A stretch of DNA of 64,000 bases from Gonapodya prolifera JEL478 (GCA_001574975.1 KQ965811.1:27226-91225); one strand, 5' to 3'. Shown: positions 48,727 to 61,708, counted from the stretch's first letter. A program made the numbers and translations. The notes: generated by a model from the sequence alone, not told the origin.

Positions 48727-50461
48727 ATGGAGCGCGGAATCGACCTCGAGCTGCTCGAAGGCGTCGAAGAGTCCGACGTCGCCAAAGTCCAATCCGCGCT
48801 GGCCGAGGGCGCCAACCCAAACGTGCGCAAAAAAGTCACCCTCCTCTGCGACCTCAAAACGGGCCAGCGCAGCGCGGGCAAAGTCCGCGTGCAGAAGCGA
48901 CTCCTCCTGCCCGACGTGTACCAGGAGACATTCGAAGACGTGGTTGACACACAGATGGAAACCATCCCCGCCGAATCCGCGCTCGCGCTCGCCATTCTCC
49001 GCGGGCGCCCAAACATCGTGCGGGCCATCCTCGCAGCGGGGGGGGACCCAAACGTGCCCATCACGTGGCAGATCTCCGAATACACGAGCGCTTGGATCCA
49101 CGAGACATGGTCAAAGGCGCCCTGGTCACGCCAGTACCACATTCAGTCCCCCTTGCTCCTTGCCATTGGGCGCGGCGGGCACGTCACGGATTTGCGCGAA
49201 GGATACACGCACCTATTCAACCACACCGGTGACGGGGAAGTCCTCCGAGTGTCCAAACCGGGCCCGCGCGTCCTACTCCGCAACCCAAAGACCTGGGAAG
49301 ACGCCTACGACGAGTGCGTCGTCCAACCGCGTCCCGACATCGTGCAGCTTCTCCTCGGATACGGCGCGCGGGTTACGGCAGAGGTCGTCAACGCGGCAAA
49401 GCAGAGCGGGGATCGCAACATTTTGGCCATTCTCGACGCAAAAGTGCCACCTGGGGCGGGGCTGGCGCCGCCTCGACCGGACGACGCGCGTCTGCCCGAA
49501 GCCGTCCTCTCCCCGGGAGCGTCCACCGACAGCGGGATCACCGACGGCGCCGCCTCCACCGAGCCTTCCTCCCTCGACATTTCCTCCCTCCAAGCGCAGG
49601 GCCAACGTATCGTAGGCCGATCCGCTACAATGACGGACTTCGCCACCGCCCTGCCGCCGGGTGGGGCCAAACCACCCCCTCGGCGCAACCTCTCCCAGCG
49701 GCCGCATGCGAGGGTGGCATTTGGTGGTGCTGGACCTGGAGGGGGGGCCGGGATTGGAAACGCCACCGTGCACGAGCCCATGAACAACCCCGCCGGCACC
49801 AACCACCTGGACGACCCGCTCCTCTCACCTCCCTACCCCATCATCTCGCAAATCTCCCAATCCGTCGGTCCGGGGGCCGATCGCGAGGGGTGGCAAGTCG
49901 AACCATCCCTGCCACGCGTGCCGGGCGAGCAACGGAAGGGGCAGGGTCGGGGGAGTCTACTGAACCGGCGCGTAATCGAGCAGCCCCCGCAGCAGCAGCC
50001 AGAGAGCCCACCGCAGCAGTCGTTAGATAGCCAAGAACCCCCTCAACCGAGGGTTCGTCCTGGGGAGCACCAGCGTGGACACAGCGGGTCTGCGTACCCC
50101 GGGGAGCACCACCGCAACCTCAGCGGCTCAGCGGCGGCCGGTGCCGGTGCGCACAAACGCATCCCCAGTTCCAGCACGAGCAGCAACTCCCCGCCCTCGG
50201 ACCCCATCGACCCTCTCGACTCCTCTTCCGCCTCCACCTCGGCCTCCCAAATCACCAAACTCCGGATGCGCAACGACCAACTGGTAGTCCGCCTTCAGGC
50301 GCTGGACCACCAGAACACGGAACTGCAGTATAAGGTTGCTCAGTTGAAGGCAAGGGTTGAGGAACTGGAGGTCGAGAGGGAGGGGTTGCGTGAGCAGTTG
50401 GATGTTGCTGCTGCCGCCGCCGCCTCTGCCGGGGTTGGTGCACTCGCTCCCGGAGCCGCCC

Positions 50462-50492
<31 letters not shown>

Positions 50493-51471
50493 AAACCCAT
50501 TCCGCCTCTCACGTCTCATGGAACCAGGCGCCCCGAAACTGGTCCGCAAGCTGATGACGGTCGTGAAAGACTTCGAGCCGAGAGAGGCCGACGAGCTGGC
50601 GCTCAAGGCGGGACAGGAGGTGTTTTGCCATTTTGAGTTTCGGGATGGGTGGGGGAGTGTGAGTTTTTGCTTTTGTGAGGGGAGGGGGACGGTGGTTGGA
50701 GTGGCGGCTAACCCGACAGCAACACCGCAACTGTTTTGACAGGGCCTCAACGCCGATACGGGTCTCATGGGCGTGTTCCCCATGAACCGGCTCGGACCTA
50801 CCGTCACCGCCGCGACCGCCAAAAAGAACCAAGATCCCATCGTCGAGGAGGTCGACGTGTCACCGGCGCCTGACCCAGCAGCGGCACCAAACCCCGTGGC
50901 AGTGGCAGCACAGGTCTCGGGAGCGACACTATCGTTGGATTACTCCTCGATCGAAGAAAGCGTCGGGAGCCCCGAGAACATCGCTCTTGCCGTGCAGACA
51001 GGCACCGCGCCCGCACCATTGCCACCCCCGCGCCACCGCCGCGCCGAAAGCAGCAGCCCTAGCTCGCCCAACTACACGCACCATCCGAGCGCCATAGGGC
51101 TCAAACCTGCGGCATCCATGTCGGGCATGCGGGTCGAGACCGCCGCCGCTGCCGCTGCGACACCACCGGGAGGATTGGTCACGCCTGCGCCGACATCGGA
51201 AGGAAGTTCTGCGGCGGGGAGGAAATCGGAGGGGATGGATCGACCTGTGACGAGGGGGAAGTCGGAGGATAGGGTGGGTAGGAAGTCGGAGGATATGATC
51301 CGCGGGGGGAGGAAGTCCGAAGATCGGGGCGGGAGAAAGTCGGAAGACCGTGGCGGGCGCAAGTCCGAGTCGTCTGATCGTGGAAGCACGTCCGGGGGTT
51401 CGCTCTTGCAAAAGGGTGCGATGCTGTTTAGGAAGGCCGGGAGGAGCAGTGGCGAAATCAAGGATCGCTGA
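48727..51471 (+). CDS. Ankyrin-coiled coil-SH3 scaffold protein, 2 exons, 886 aa
   Basis: Exons 48727-50658 and 50743-51471 join in phase 0 across an 84-nt intron. N-terminal ankyrin-type repeats (about residues 5-240) include DVAKVQSALAEGANPNVRKK, ESALALAILRGRPNIVRAIL, PLLLAIGRGGHVTDL and RPDIVQLLLGYGARV. A long disordered Pro/Gly/Ser region follows, then a coiled coil (LRMRNDQLVVRLQALDHQNT, VAQLKARVEELEVEREGLRE) and an (AG)n run. An SH3 domain (about 618-675) is split by the intron right after DGWGS: VVKDFEPREADELALKAGQE VFCHFEFRDGWGS/GLNADTGLMGVFPMNRL. The C-tail carries repeated GRKSED motifs. SH3 domains bind proline-rich ligands, so this is probably a cytoplasmic adaptor; partners are unknown. 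It is paralogous to the gene at 58949. Confidence 0.85.
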
Positions 51472-51721
51472 GAGTGGGGGGCGAGGAAGTGTGAAGCGTG
51501 ATGTCACGGAGGGCAGATAAGACAAGGTACTTGCGGGCCAACATCGTTTTCTTGGAGATCAGTAGCTATAGAGCGCTTTTTCCTTGGCTATGTTTTGTTT
51601 TTTACGACTGCAGTCACTCGTAGTTTTGTAGCACCACTTATGAATCAATGCTTTTGCTTTTTTACTATCCTGGCATCGGCACAGATCTTCGTACTACTAT
51701 GCCCTCGATCAAATAGCTATA

Positions 51722-53274
51722 TTAGCAACTGATTCCTTGATCTTTGATCTGAGGTACAAAAGTGACAAGAGTATGTGCTGTTGGCTGATCTTTTGCATCA
51801 TTAGACGCCAAGCACCTGTACGCATGAAGTTCGACAAAAGAAGGGCGATTGGATAACAATTTAGTATGAAACCATTTGGTAACTGAGGTGCTGTCAGGAA
51901 GTGAAAATTTTATCATTAAGTTTTTCATTACAAACATTATTACGGCAATATTTGAAACGTTCATCCTCGCGCCTAAATTTGTCAAGCCCCAACAGGAAAC
52001 AACAATTACATCTACACATTCGACATCTACGCCCTTAATCCACCCTTGAGATGTCATCACCTTCATCTGACTGGCCAGACTCCTCACCTCCATCGCGACT
52101 GTATCTACATCGTCTTCTGCGGACCCAGAGGTAACCTCGCCTTCCTCACGATCGGCCGACATGCCCAAGCCTTCGTTGGCATCTTCTTTGTCAGACATAT
52201 TCGCTTTTGTGTCTTCGAAGTCGATTTTCAAGCGTTTAGCTCTCTCTTCCAGACTTGTTCCAGGACACAACGGTCTGCTGCACTTAAACCTGTCGCAGCC
52301 AGGCATGTTCTCCAGGCATTTTTGGCAGTGCAACCCAATGTCACATGTACTCGAACCAACGCAGCAATCCTCCAAAGAGTGAAAATTGCAAAGCGGCCCT
52401 GAGTTGCATGTCGGGCACCGGACAGTCTTGTTTGACGCAGTCCATCCTGGAATCATCTTGCACCGCCCACAGACAGCTTCGCCGTTACATCCATCAATTC
52501 CACAAAAAGTCCCATCCCTTATGGCATTCAGCGCACTGGTATCCCTCTCCTCCGCATGTACATTCATATAACCGATCATATACATCACATGATGCACAGA
52601 TCCTGTCCCTTTGTGTTGACGATCGTAGACACCACATCCCCAGCACACCACATGGTACGCACACCGGTCACAGAAATAACGCTTCAAGACGGGGGATATG
52701 CGCAGGTCAGACATAGAAGTGTCCGTCCGAGTAAAGGACTTCTTAACCCAATCATACTGAGTGTTCAGAGGGTTCTCCAAGTTCTGGCATCGTCCACATT
52801 GACAACATATAGTTGGTATAACTTTCATGAGATTTGGAAACACGTCAAATGCACGGCTTTGCAGGAGCTTTGCGAGATGGCGAAAATCCACTTTGGGACA
52901 ACGACTGATTGACAGGGTAGACAGTTCCCGCTGAAGAAGAAGCCTCGCTACAGTCCACGTGTTTATTGCTGTTCCATCCAAAACGACCTTCCTGAAGTTG
53001 GCTTGACCGTTACGAGAGTCCAGGGAGAAGTTGCCATGTCTGACAATGGGAGGATCCGGCTTGCTAAGAGTCCAACGATTCTCTCATATCCTGTGTCTCC
53101 GAATGTCTGTCCATACTTGGAAAAGTTAACATCCTGCCAGAGAAGGGGTATACGGAGAATGCTGCGCTTTGATTTGGCAGTGTTCGCAAGACGAATCCTT
53201 GACCAAACGGGGAGCAAAGAGGTGATGGCGAGGGTGGTTTTGCGAGGGAGGTAGGAAAGCGTCAAGGAAGCCAT
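51722..53274 (-). pseudogene. Best-preserved F-box/cysteine-rich gene copy, one frameshift
   Basis: It starts MASLTLSYLPRKTTLAITSL LPVWSRIRLANTAKSKRSIL and PLLWQDVNFSKYG. The frame slips by one between 53035 and 53005 (ILPLSDMATSPWTL, then NGQANFRKVVLDGTAINTWT in another frame). About 410 codons then stay open: LSISRCPKVDFRHLAKLLQS, FPNLMKVIPTICCQCGRCQN, FCDRCAYHVVCWGCGVYD, CGIDGCNGEAVCGRCKMIPG, RCPTCNSGPLCNFHSLEDCC, TCDIGLHCQKCLENMPGC, FKCSRPLCPGTS, then an acidic linker and hydrophobic tail. Paired CxxC motifs suggest zinc-binding clusters. The F-box half could link to SCF ligase. With a single lesion, a sequencing error is possible and the gene may be functional. Confidence 0.7.
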
Positions 53275-53319
53275 GAATTTCTGGGAAGAGTGCTTGGGTT
53301 GGTGAGTGAAACACTCAAA

Positions 53320-53800
53320 ATGTCAGCGCAAATCACGCACGGTCACATTGAGGACCTTGAGCTTGATCCAGACGCACAGCTGCTTACTTGGGAGTTGGGC
53401 TTGCCACGAGTCGTGCTGGAAAGACTGGGTTAACAGTGGAATTCCTTGTTCGAAATTGACACAAGTACATTGCCATGTTCAATTGAACGATACAGTTAAT
53501 GCCACTGATTTCAGATCACACATAACTCTCATTGATACTAAGACTGATATGGACAGGGTCGAATCCAACGTTCAGCAAGGAGATTGGGTCTGGATCAACA
53601 TTACACTAATCAAAGCTTTTCACGGTAAGCACTTGGGAGACAGAGAGCCGTCAAGGGAATGGGAAGTAACCCGTCTATTGGAGGAACGGCAACAGGCAGG
53701 CTCGGCCTTGGGTCACTTGGGGCACCAGCGCGAATACTCGACGAGCTTTGGAAAAGTCGAATGTAAACTCAGCAGTCGCAATAGACACAATCAATCCAGC
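53320..53800 (+). pseudogene. Relic of the companion gene, head-to-head with the F-box/cysteine-rich copy
   Basis: It starts MSAQITHGHIEDLELDPDAQ LLTWELGLPRVVLERLG then stop. About 80 nt on, in another frame, comes NDTVNATDFRSHITLIDTKT D then REPSREWEVTRLLEERQQAG, aligning with exons 1 and 2 of the companion at 34761. The splice donor used there (AAGT/GTGGGT) reads AAGACTGGGT here, so it appears lost. The ATG lies 45 bp from the divergent F-box ATG. Confidence 0.65.
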
Positions 53801-54299
53801 AGAAACGCGCAGCAGCAGTCCCCCAACTCGTCCCCAAACCAGCCCTCGGCCCGCGTGGCCTCGGTGGTCGGGTTTCGCCTCTGTTCACAGAAATCGGTCT
53901 ATATTCCACCTTCTTCCCTTCTGTCTCCCGGCACAAAGCTAAATATACCTCAAGCTAAGCCAAATATAGATACTCGTCACTCCAAGAACCAACCAATAGT
54001 CCACACAGTCTCAGACACAAACCTATTCAATCCATATTGCACCTGTTCCAATAACATAGGGGTCAGCACCGCAATGCATTTGGGCCGCTGGTTGTGCAGT
54101 CAAACCCAAGCTGGTCGCAATTGCCTGCACTAATTGTTCGGAATACTGATGGTTGTCAGGGACCCCAGGGGGGTGCAAAATCAGGAGCAAATGCCAAGCA
54201 AAACAAACATCCGGTTAAAGTACTCCAATTCGACGATTATGAAAATGACACTTGCCACGCAGCAGGCTAATACGCTCCAGTACGAGAGGACGAATCAAG

Positions 54300-57200
54300 A
54301 GGATAGTACATCTGACGTCACATGTGGAGGAACTCAAAGGAGGTTTCCACCACACACAACGTTGAAAACCCTGAATCCCACAAAGGAGGTTTCCACAACA
54401 CATGATATGACGTCCAAAACCTCAGAGTCCAGAATGCCACATTATGTCTGAAGGGTGGTCAGACGTCAGATGGGAGATGCAGAGGATTGCAGGAAGTGCT
54501 TTTGCAGGGATGGAGTATTGGTTTCCACCACCACCACACTCAATGCCAACAACGAAGCAGCACCAAACATATGGAGTTTCTAACACCGTACCTCTTTGAG
54601 CGTCACATGAGATGGGATTTGGAGAGAAGTCGTCTCTTGGACGGGGCCTCTTTTCATCCGAGGGCAGCATCGGAGCAGAACTGAATCATAAGCTTGATAA
54701 CGTCTCGTCATGCAATTGCAAGGCCAATCCAGTCACGTACGTGTGACGGTCAAAGTTAAAGCAAGGTTAGCACCAACCTCGCGACAGGCGTACAGCTAAA
54801 GTGCCCCGTAAGGCGTAAAGATTTGGGCGCCCCGTACCTCGGACCTCCGTTTTCAAGTCTCCACCAAGAATTGTCCATTAAATGGGCATAGCTTTGTCGT
54901 GATGTCATAATAGTTTGAGGGAAAAAAAAACAGTCATTTCTATTACAGACCCACGGCAATGTGTACAACGTGCAAGACGCACTGAAGAGGGCTGGAAGAT
55001 TTCTCTTGCAACCTCTTTCCGAGAGCAATTTTGGGAAGAAGATGGATAAAAGATGGATATGTAACGTCTCATCATGCATTGACAAGGGGTACTAATTCAG
55101 CTCGTGTGACATTCAAAAGCAAGAATCTAAGCGCCAACCCCGTCTACAACTACGTGGCCCATACTACAGGATTTGGGGAGTCTCGTACCATGGTTTGTCA
55201 CCAAACAGTAGTCCAGATTGGATGATGACAAGGCGCTGACGTCATATGCAGGGGAACACAGGGGATGTTCACACCACGAGACGTGCAAAACGTGCGCCAT
55301 AAAACATGCGCCATTGCGTTTGAAAGGTGGACATCAGAGAAGGCGAGAAGATGCTTTTGCGACATTTTTCTTCTGATAGCGGCATTTGAGGTGGGAGAGG
55401 GTGAGAACACGTCTCTTAAGACTTCTTTCTTCTGAGAGCAGCATTGGAGCATAGACATGAGCGGTCCAAACGTATCAGAATAATATTGCATGTCGGGGAT
55501 TTGGGTATACGGAAGTCGCCAGGGTGGTGCTAGCGCTAAACCGGAAAACAGGTGAATCCCATTTCGAGAGAAAGCTGAATGTGAATACATACCGAACAAC
55601 AGAGCAGAGCGGTCGAATGATTTTCTCCAATTAAGGTGGACGGAAATGGTCCTCTCGCCATACAGCAGGTTAGTTACTATCCTCCAGGAAGACAGGTTGG
55701 ACCCATACGTACTGCACTGACTTCGCTGGAGTCACATGCGGAGGAAGGCAAAGAAGGTTTCCACCACACGCAGCGTCCAGAATTACCAATTTTACATTAC
55801 GTCTGAAGGTTGGATGGGAAGTGAATTGAGATGAGCGTTGAGGAGATTTCGAAGGATGTGGATGTATTCACGGAGAGCAAACTGCCCGTAGCTGAATGAA
55901 CGTTGAGATGAGAGAGGTCAAAAAAGTGTCTCTTGCTGCCTCTTTTGTCTGATAGCAGCATCGGAGCAGAAGATCTGAAATTGATGGAAAAATAACATCT
56001 CATCATGCAATTACAAGGTCATTCTAGCCACGTGCAACCTTCAAAAGCAAGAATCATAGCATCAACCCCGCACATACACAAACGAGAGGCCTGTGTCAGT
56101 GGATTGTGAGAGCCTTGGCCTTCGTACCGACATTCTCAACTGAATATTGGGGGGTGCCAAAACATGTGGATTCTGTTTCGAGAGAAAGCTGAATACCGAA
56201 GATCCAATTGTTACTACGCTTGAGGACAAGAGGACGGACCCACATAAGATGACCACATTCTTCGCTGACGTCACATGCAGAGGAACTTAAAGGAGGTTTC
56301 CATTTCCCGCAATGCCCAAAAGAAGCGGAATGTTGCGTTGCAACTTTCATCTAATGTACGAATATGACATCCTTGGTGGGACGAGGTATGAGGAGACTTT
56401 GGAGGGTGTGGATCTATGTGGATGGTCGATCCCGAATTAACAATGGACTCACACCATCTTTACAAGAATGGACAAAACAAAGACCCACGGTATTTTAACG
56501 CTCGGCACATTTTGGAGCACAATAGGCTAGGCACAAACAAAAAGCTTCAGATATCTATGTAGTGGTTTGCCTTCTCCTCCCTCAGAAGGACTCTCACCAC
56601 CTTCTTGTGAGCCTTATTCAACCTTCGACTCAACGCTGGACTTAACAGCGGGTGCACCTGCGGGGAAGGACGAACAGGGGTGATAGAGTAGGTTGGCTCG
56701 CGCACTCCTAAAAATACTTTTCCTGTCGTGGACCCGTGGATGTCTGCACAACTTGCAACAAAGAGGAATAGTGATGACGTTAAATTGTACCAGACGTAAG
56801 CAGTGTCCAACATCGTGAAATGTGAAACGTCCAAATTTTCAAAAGCAGTAAATGTGGCAACTGGCAAGATACCCGCGGAATGAAAGTTGAGATGATAGAT
56901 CGAGAGTGAGAAAGTGTCTACTTGTGACCTCTTTCTCCATTGAAGAGCATCGAAGCGAAAGATTGAAATATAACTTTTCATCGTGCAGTCACAAGGGCAT
57001 TCCAGCAGCGTGTAACATTCAAAAGCAAAACTCATCACAGCTTACAATTGATAGGCCCATACCAGTGGTTTTGGGAGCCTCGTACTATGGCGTTCCTCAG
57101 TCCTCAACTTATACTACCCAGTCGCAATTTAGATGACATCACCATATTAGAGGAAATCAGAGTGTTCCAACCACATAAGTGGTTCAAATGTTGTAGTACT

Positions 57201-57500
57201 GATGATTGTCGGGGATGTGGGAATATGCCATGAGAGGGGACAAAATCAGTGGAGGGTATCCTGTTTCGAAAAGAACGCTGAGTAACGAAACCAAAAAAAA
57301 GCAAGCCTCCTGGCTTTCTCTAACTTGAGGTGGATAGAAATTCTTCTCTCAACATGCATCAGCTTATTTACTACCCCCAGCCCCAGGACTTAAGGACGTA
57401 CGTGAAGGGTATGATGCTGATGCTGACGTCACATGCGGAGCAACACAAAGGCGGTTTCTGCCACACACAGCATCTAAATCCTGAAAGCTGTGCTGCATCT
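54300..57500. repeat. Diverged long repeats, several units carrying TGACGTCA
   Basis: Two signatures recur. One reads TGACGTCACATGCGGAGGAA then AAAGGAGGTTTCCACCACAC, near 54313, 55237, 55727 (variant TGGAGTCA), 56266 and 57424. The other reads CTCATCATGCAATTGCAAGG then ATTCAAAAGCAAGAATC, near 54706, 55065, 55995 and 56975, often preceded by GATAGCAGCATCGGAGCAGA. Spacing is irregular (about 360-1160 bp). No protein, terminal repeat or target-site duplication could be identified, so the origin is unknown. Confidence 0.6.
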
Positions 57501-57978
57501 AAAGGGGGCATGGGTGGTCACATGGGGGATGAGGAGATGCTAGGATTTATTTGCCAGATGGATTGATCATGGAAAAGAACTTGGGAATCTTTGCAAGAAT
57601 GGGTAAAACAACGAACAGTAGGATTTTTTGGCGCTCGCGGCTCCAACTTTTGTGAGCACAACACGCAAGGCGTAAACAAAAAAAAAAGTAAGATGCATAG
57701 TGGTTGGGCGCAAGCTGACAATTCGCTGGGAGAATGTAGAGTCTGAACTTGAAAATAAGCTGCGTCTCGTGACGATCGACCATTGCCCACTAGGGCGTAG
57801 CAAAGTCCACCAAACTGTCTCCAAAAGTAACGTTTGAAAACAGAAAGAAAATCCAGTCATGCTTCGACAATTGTTTGTATGCACTGGATGGTAACGCGCG
57901 CACGGCAAACAACGTATCACATGATATACAATGAAAGGCTAGGACTTTGCGGTGAGGACTGAGAGGGGGATCGCGGCC

Positions 57979-58652
57979 TCAAGTCACAATTCCCTGACCC
58001 AGAGGCGCCACAAACGAGATCCCGTCCAACCTCCAATCTGGTCCACATCCGGATAATCCCGCCTCAATAGTCTGGGGTCGGGTGAGGGCGGCCAACAGTT
58101 CACCTTGTTCCCCTCCCGCCCTTCGGCCACGTGCATCTTCGGAATGCCTTGCTTTGGCCACAAAGTTGATCTTTCTATAGTGCAAGATATTGCCTACATA
58201 GCGATAGAAGTATCGACCAGTTTGTAAGAGAGTGACACCAACGCCACTGTTACGCCACTCTGCCTCCCTGAGCCGGCCATCCCTGGAGAAAACTGCCAAC
58301 TCAGCTCCCACCAAGGCATCTCTGCAACATACATAAAGGTTCTTGGTGAAGCGAAGCAAGAGCGATGCATGCGCCACAGATTTGGATGGGTGGCGAGAGA
58401 GGGTTGAGGATGTGCGACTCTCTTTCCCAAGTGTTCAGGATACTCAAAGATCCGCATCTCCGTGAGGTGGTACTTCATTCCCAATTTTGGGATAATAATG
58501 GCGCCGAGCACGTTCCTGCTTGATCTTGGCGCTTCTTGTTGTGAGCACGGATTTACCTCACGTCCCTTTGTCACAATGTAGCTGGTTTGAGTCACTGCTC
58601 GGTCGAGACTCAGATTCAATTCAGATAGCACCTTTCTCTGCCTCTGGTGCAT
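57979..58652 (-). CDS. Candidate protein-coding locus, unresolved
   Basis: Two open segments look protein-like: MHQRQRKVLSELNLSLDRAV...IVTKGREV (from 58652) with NVLGAIIIPKLGMKYHLTEM RIFE, and HASLLLRFTKNLYVCC through AELAVFSRDGRLREAEWRNS, GVGVTLLQTGRYFYRYVGNI, ending LDGISFVAPLGQGIVT at 57979. They are in different frames; either an intron with a GTATCC donor near 58440 or a frameshift would be needed to join them. No family is recognised, and this may be a relic. Confidence 0.3.
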
Positions 58653-58948
58653 ACCGAAAGAGTGGACTCGGCTAGTGAGGAGACACAGATGTAACCCTTG
58701 TTACCCCGACGGTGCTATATTGTAGTCCTTTCTTCAGCCATTTCCATTTGCGTCGCTGCACCTTCCTTCTCGTTCCTTCCCCCCAACGCAAACAACTCTC
58801 CTGCAGCGATCGGCTGAGGAACAGACGTACTGAAGGTGCACGGGCGTGGGTGACACTCGAACCGTTTGCGCGTCTTGGCGACCACACACCCAGCCCACCA
58901 CTTATTCATCTTAGACGCACCGTTCCATTCTCTCCCTCTCTGCTCGCC

Positions 58949-61442
58949 ATGGCGCTCTCCAACGAAACCCGCCTGATCCAAGCCATCGAAGACGGCGACC
59001 ACACCGCTGTGGAATCCCTCCTCGCTCTTGGCGCCGACCCCAACACCCGCAAACGCGTCACACTCACCTGCTCCGTCAAAGCCGGCCGGCGGTCGCTGGG
59101 CGTAGTCCGTGTGCGCAAAAACATGCTCCGGATGGACGACTACCGAGAACGATTCGAGGACGTGTTCGTGGGCGAGACGGACACGGTATTCGGGGAGAGC
59201 GCGCTAGCGCTGGCCATCATAACGCGCAGGGTCGCTATCGTGCACACCCTGCTGGAGCGCGGGGCGGACCCAAACCTTCGCATCGAGTGGAGGAACTCGG
59301 ACTCGGGCCTCGTGTGGACAAAGGAGCGCTGGGACACCCAACGCTGGGCACGCACCTTTTCCGCCGAAAACGCCCTGATCCTCGCCTTGGGTCGCGGCGT
59401 CAAGGTCTTCGACTGCGACGGCCGCCCTTCTGCATTCTCCCATCTTGCCGAAACGGGCAAGATCCGGGTGAACAAACCAGGCGGGCACGTCATGCTGCGT
59501 TCCCCCGCATCGTTCCGGGACGCCTATGAAGAAGCCACGCTCCAGCCCCGCCCGGACATTGCGGGGATGCTGATCCAGTACGGCGCGGTGGTGACGATCG
59601 ACGCCATGGTCGCGGCGAGGAAAATGAATGTGGAGCCGCTTATTGAGCTTATGGAGCGGCATTCGCTCGGGCAGTCGCTTTCGCCCGCCAATGGGACCGG
59701 GTCTGGGTCTTCCTATACCTACTCCTACAGCGGGGTCCGCTCTCCATCACCCAACACAAAATCACCGCCCAACATCCCCACCGGCCGCGGTCTGATCCGA
59801 TCCCGCTCCATCTCCGAAGTCCACTCCGAACGATTTAGCGGCACCGAGTCACTCTCCGACACACCCCAGTCCGCCTACCCAGCTCTCGCCACCCTTCAAC
59901 ACCATTCAGGACCCAGGCACTCAATGCCCCCCGAGACGAGTGGCATTCCCGACCTTCCCACCGGCGGCCTTCAGGCGCCCGCCACCTACCCTTCCCCGCC
60001 AATGCAAACCCGCTCCTTCTCCCCTGCCACCGCCCAGTCCTTTTCCCGCTCACCCGCACGCACCGGCTCCTCCCCAATCCGCGGATCCCCCAGCACCGGT
60101 GCCGGGGCGCGTACCTCGTTCCCCCCCGTGCGCCCACCGGCCCACCACATCAGCGACGAGACGCGGTTCCTCGTGCGTCCGCAAAGCATGGCCGGGTCGG
60201 CGTCGGACGACCGCGGCAGTGACACGTCCGTTCCCTCTCCGATGCCCCCGCCGATGCCGATGCCGATGCCGATGCACACGCGAGGCCGGACGCGCTCCGT
60301 CCCGTCCGAAGTCACGCTCATCACCACATCGCCCTCGCCCGTTCGGCAGCGGCGAACGCACTCTCAATCCCCGGGCCCCCCCACGCCCAGCGGCAGTGGC
60401 AGCGGCGGCGGCTCGCACATCTTCACAGGGGACCTGTTTGCCCCCGCTGCATCACGGACCCGAGAAGTGGACGAGCTGCGGAAAGATAACGCCAACCTCC
60501 GTGCTTTGAACGAGAGCTTTGCAACGAGTTTGGACGAGTTGGAAAGGGCGTCGATCGTGTTTGCGAGGGAGAACTCGGCGCTCAAGACGAGGCTTGAGTC
60601 CGCGGAGAGGGAGTTGGCGGCCATGAGGCAGCAGCTTGTGGCCGCGGTTGCGATTGGAGCCACTGCAGTGGCCGGAGCGGGTGGGGTAGGAGCGGGTGGA
60701 GAAAGGAGACCCCCCTCGCCCCCGAGGCCCAAAGACGTGAAGAAGGTGATGCACGTGGTGGAGCCCTACACACCCCGCGAGCCAGACGAGATCGTGCTGC
60801 ACGTGGGGCAGCAGGTGTTCTGCAATTGGGAGTTTGAGGATGGGTGGGGGTCGGTGAGTAGGAACTGGGGGTGGTCGATTGCAGGAGTGAGGGTGTGAGT
60901 TTAGTGCTAATGCTTGATTGTTGATTGTTGGGTAGGGTCTCAATACCGACACAGGTTTCTCAGGCTTCTTCCCCCTGATCTGCGTTTCTCCCACCCGCCG
61001 ATCACCCGCTCCCACCACAACAATGCCCGGCCACTCCTTCACATCACAGCCGCCCGCCTCCGCTGACGCACCGGACGGGTCCTCCCAATCGCAAAAAACG
61101 GTCAGTCCACGCACCTCCTCCTCGCTCAACCGGATCATGGCGCCGCTCTCCTCCCAGCTGTACGGGTACTGCTCCTCCTCCGAATACGAATCGTCCCAGT
61201 TCTCCCTCCCCCCGATATCGGGCAACATGCTCGCCAACATCGTCTCGGCTATCGCGAGGTCGCAGAGCGCGTCATCTGGAGGTGGTGGGATGGCAGGTAT
61301 AGCGGCTTCGCATATGGGGTCGGTATCTGTGTCTGGGGCAACAATGCTCAGCCCGGGGTTGCCCCCGAGCCCGACGAGCTTGAATGTGGAGTCGGTGACG
61401 TTGTCGGTGGATGGGGTGACGGCATCGGCGACTGGGGCGTAG
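58949..61442 (+). CDS. Ankyrin-coiled coil-SH3 scaffold protein, 2 exons, 803 aa
   Basis: Exons 58949-60853 and 60936-61442 join in phase 0 across an 82-nt intron at exactly the same SH3 position as in the 48727 gene (EDGWGS/GLNTDTGFSGFFPL). Domains: ankyrins (about residues 3-235: IEDGDHTAVESLLALGADPN, ESALALAIITRRVAIVHTLL, RPDIAGMLIQYGAVV), a long Ser/Pro-rich region, and a coiled coil (VDELRKDNANLRALNESFAT, LERASIVFARENSALKTRLE). An SH3 domain follows (VVEPYTPREPDEIVLHVGQQ VFCNWEFEDGWGS...). The C-tail is Ser-rich. The inner ATG at 58949 was chosen because it aligns with the paralogue start and lies after pyrimidine-rich leader; the frame is open back to 58712. It is presumably an adaptor protein; partners are unknown. 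Confidence 0.85.
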
Positions 61443-61708
61443 CGAATGTATCGGTGGACGTGTAAGATTGAAGTCTTCGGCTTTCGAAAGGAAAACTTGT
61501 TCTGGGTGGTTGCAATCCTTTCCGTAATCTCGATCTTGTATCAATAATTATGTGGCTCCTTTTTTCTTTGTCCTGTATAATGTGAAGGGTAATGTCTTGT
61601 TGGGGGGTTAGTTGAGTATTAACCTTTCTTGTAACAGAGGAGGAAAAAAAGAAAAGTGCTCTTCTTTCTTGACTTTTTATCATTTTTGATACCTGCGCTA
61701 CTCTCAAA

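Noticed and set aside
54300-57500. Repeat field as a retrotransposon or DNA transposon
   Set aside because: No reverse transcriptase, integrase or transposase segment, long terminal repeat or inverted terminal repeat could be seen. It is recorded only as diverged repeats.
58712-58948. N-terminal extension of the second ankyrin-SH3 gene (MLYCSPFF...)
   Set aside because: It is absent from the paralogue and looks like pyrimidine-rich 5' leader; 58949 aligns with the start of the 48727 gene.
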